Assembly: GCA_030377865.1 (NCBI GenBank)
Contig: JAUCGA010000053.1
Location: 1-37,744 of the forward strand
DNA: 37,744 bases
Reading direction: 5' to 3'
Source: Anaerolineales bacterium HSG25
GTDB taxonomy: Bacteria; Chloroflexota; Anaerolineae; 4572-78; J111
Made by a program: the position numbers and the translations under genes. Shown piece by piece: positions 37,619 through 37,744 of the stretch. Numbering within the stretch: the first letter of the stretch is position 1; each line of letters starts with the position of its first letter. The notes beneath the pieces were generated by a model, which was not told the origin of the DNA, did not search any database, and saw nothing but the letters and a program-made list of their open reading frames with translations.

Positions 37619-37744
37619 AGAAGTTTATCATTTCAACATGGCTAAAACAATATCTGACAGGATTAACAGAATTAACATGATTACAAGCAAAAAATCCTGT
37701 TAATTCTGTTAATCCTGTCGAAAAATGCTTTTTGTTTTATCAAT
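37618..37744. repeat. Repeat family C, copy 4 (runs off the window)
   Basis: It starts CAGAAGTTTATCATTTCAAC, like copy 3, then has the CTGACAGGATTAACAGAATT core and its inverse near 37695-37722. The right arm continues beyond the window end. It directly adjoins element L. Confidence 0.65.

Overview
The window reads like a chromosomal segment of a repeat-rich, moderately AT-rich bacterium. I favour a Chloroflexota (Anaerolineae-like) lineage. The basis is gene content: a VanW/YoaR-type protein, an LGFP-type lipoprotein, a DUF2723 membrane protein, a SufR-like regulator next to a DUF1858-type protein, a DUF2585 protein and a SEFIR-CHAT protein. No rRNA, tRNA or CRISPR array was seen, so the phylum is an inference.

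Layout. 1-93 is the tail of a probable transposase. 302-3705 is a tight type III-B CRISPR (Cmr) operon: Cmr1, a Cmr6-like RAMP protein with an RGG-rich N-terminus, Cmr4 and a Cmr5-like small subunit. No Cas10/Cmr2 or Cmr3 is present. 3997-6399 holds two family-4 glycosyltransferases. 6858-8732 is a VanW protein. The minus-strand block 9210-13608 carries a membrane protein, rnhB, rplS, moaA and a SufR-like regulator; the regulator is divergent from a membrane-anchored DUF1858-type protein at 13887. 14612-19054 holds a B12-binding-type radical SAM protein, an HU-like protein and a DUF2723 protein. 19785-22092 holds a FabG-like reductase and an HlyD-type lipoprotein. 22152-24904 (minus) holds a DUF2585 membrane protein and a SEFIR-CHAT protein with a possible death-like C-terminal domain. 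25384-30207 holds an SGNH hydrolase, an LGFP-type lipoprotein and a large FtsX/MacB-type permease. 30485-32566 is a run of small genes (SEC-C, UPF0175, XRE and others). 33203-37484 holds a broken gamma-glutamylcyclotransferase gene, a metallo-beta-lactamase-fold hydrolase, queG and an uncharacterised protein.

The strongest novelty is the intergenic DNA. At least ten families of short palindromic or MITE-like elements are present. Seven copies of one ~91-bp element lie in the window, six flanked by 8-bp duplications (five perfect, one 7/8). A second family has TTA duplications in both copies, and one of these can be compared with an unoccupied paralogous site inside the window. A third insertion is flanked by a 15-bp duplication. 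Upstream of queG is a 180-bp tandem repeat; each unit has been hit by a different insertion, and the hairpin loop is inverted between units. These elements change gene ends and starts: they overlap stop codons, supply an apparent start codon, may have removed another, and have broken one gene.

Two parts concern immunity. One is a Cmr operon with no Cas10 in view. The other is a stand-alone SEFIR-CHAT protease-like gene about 20 kb away. Nothing in the sequence links them functionally.
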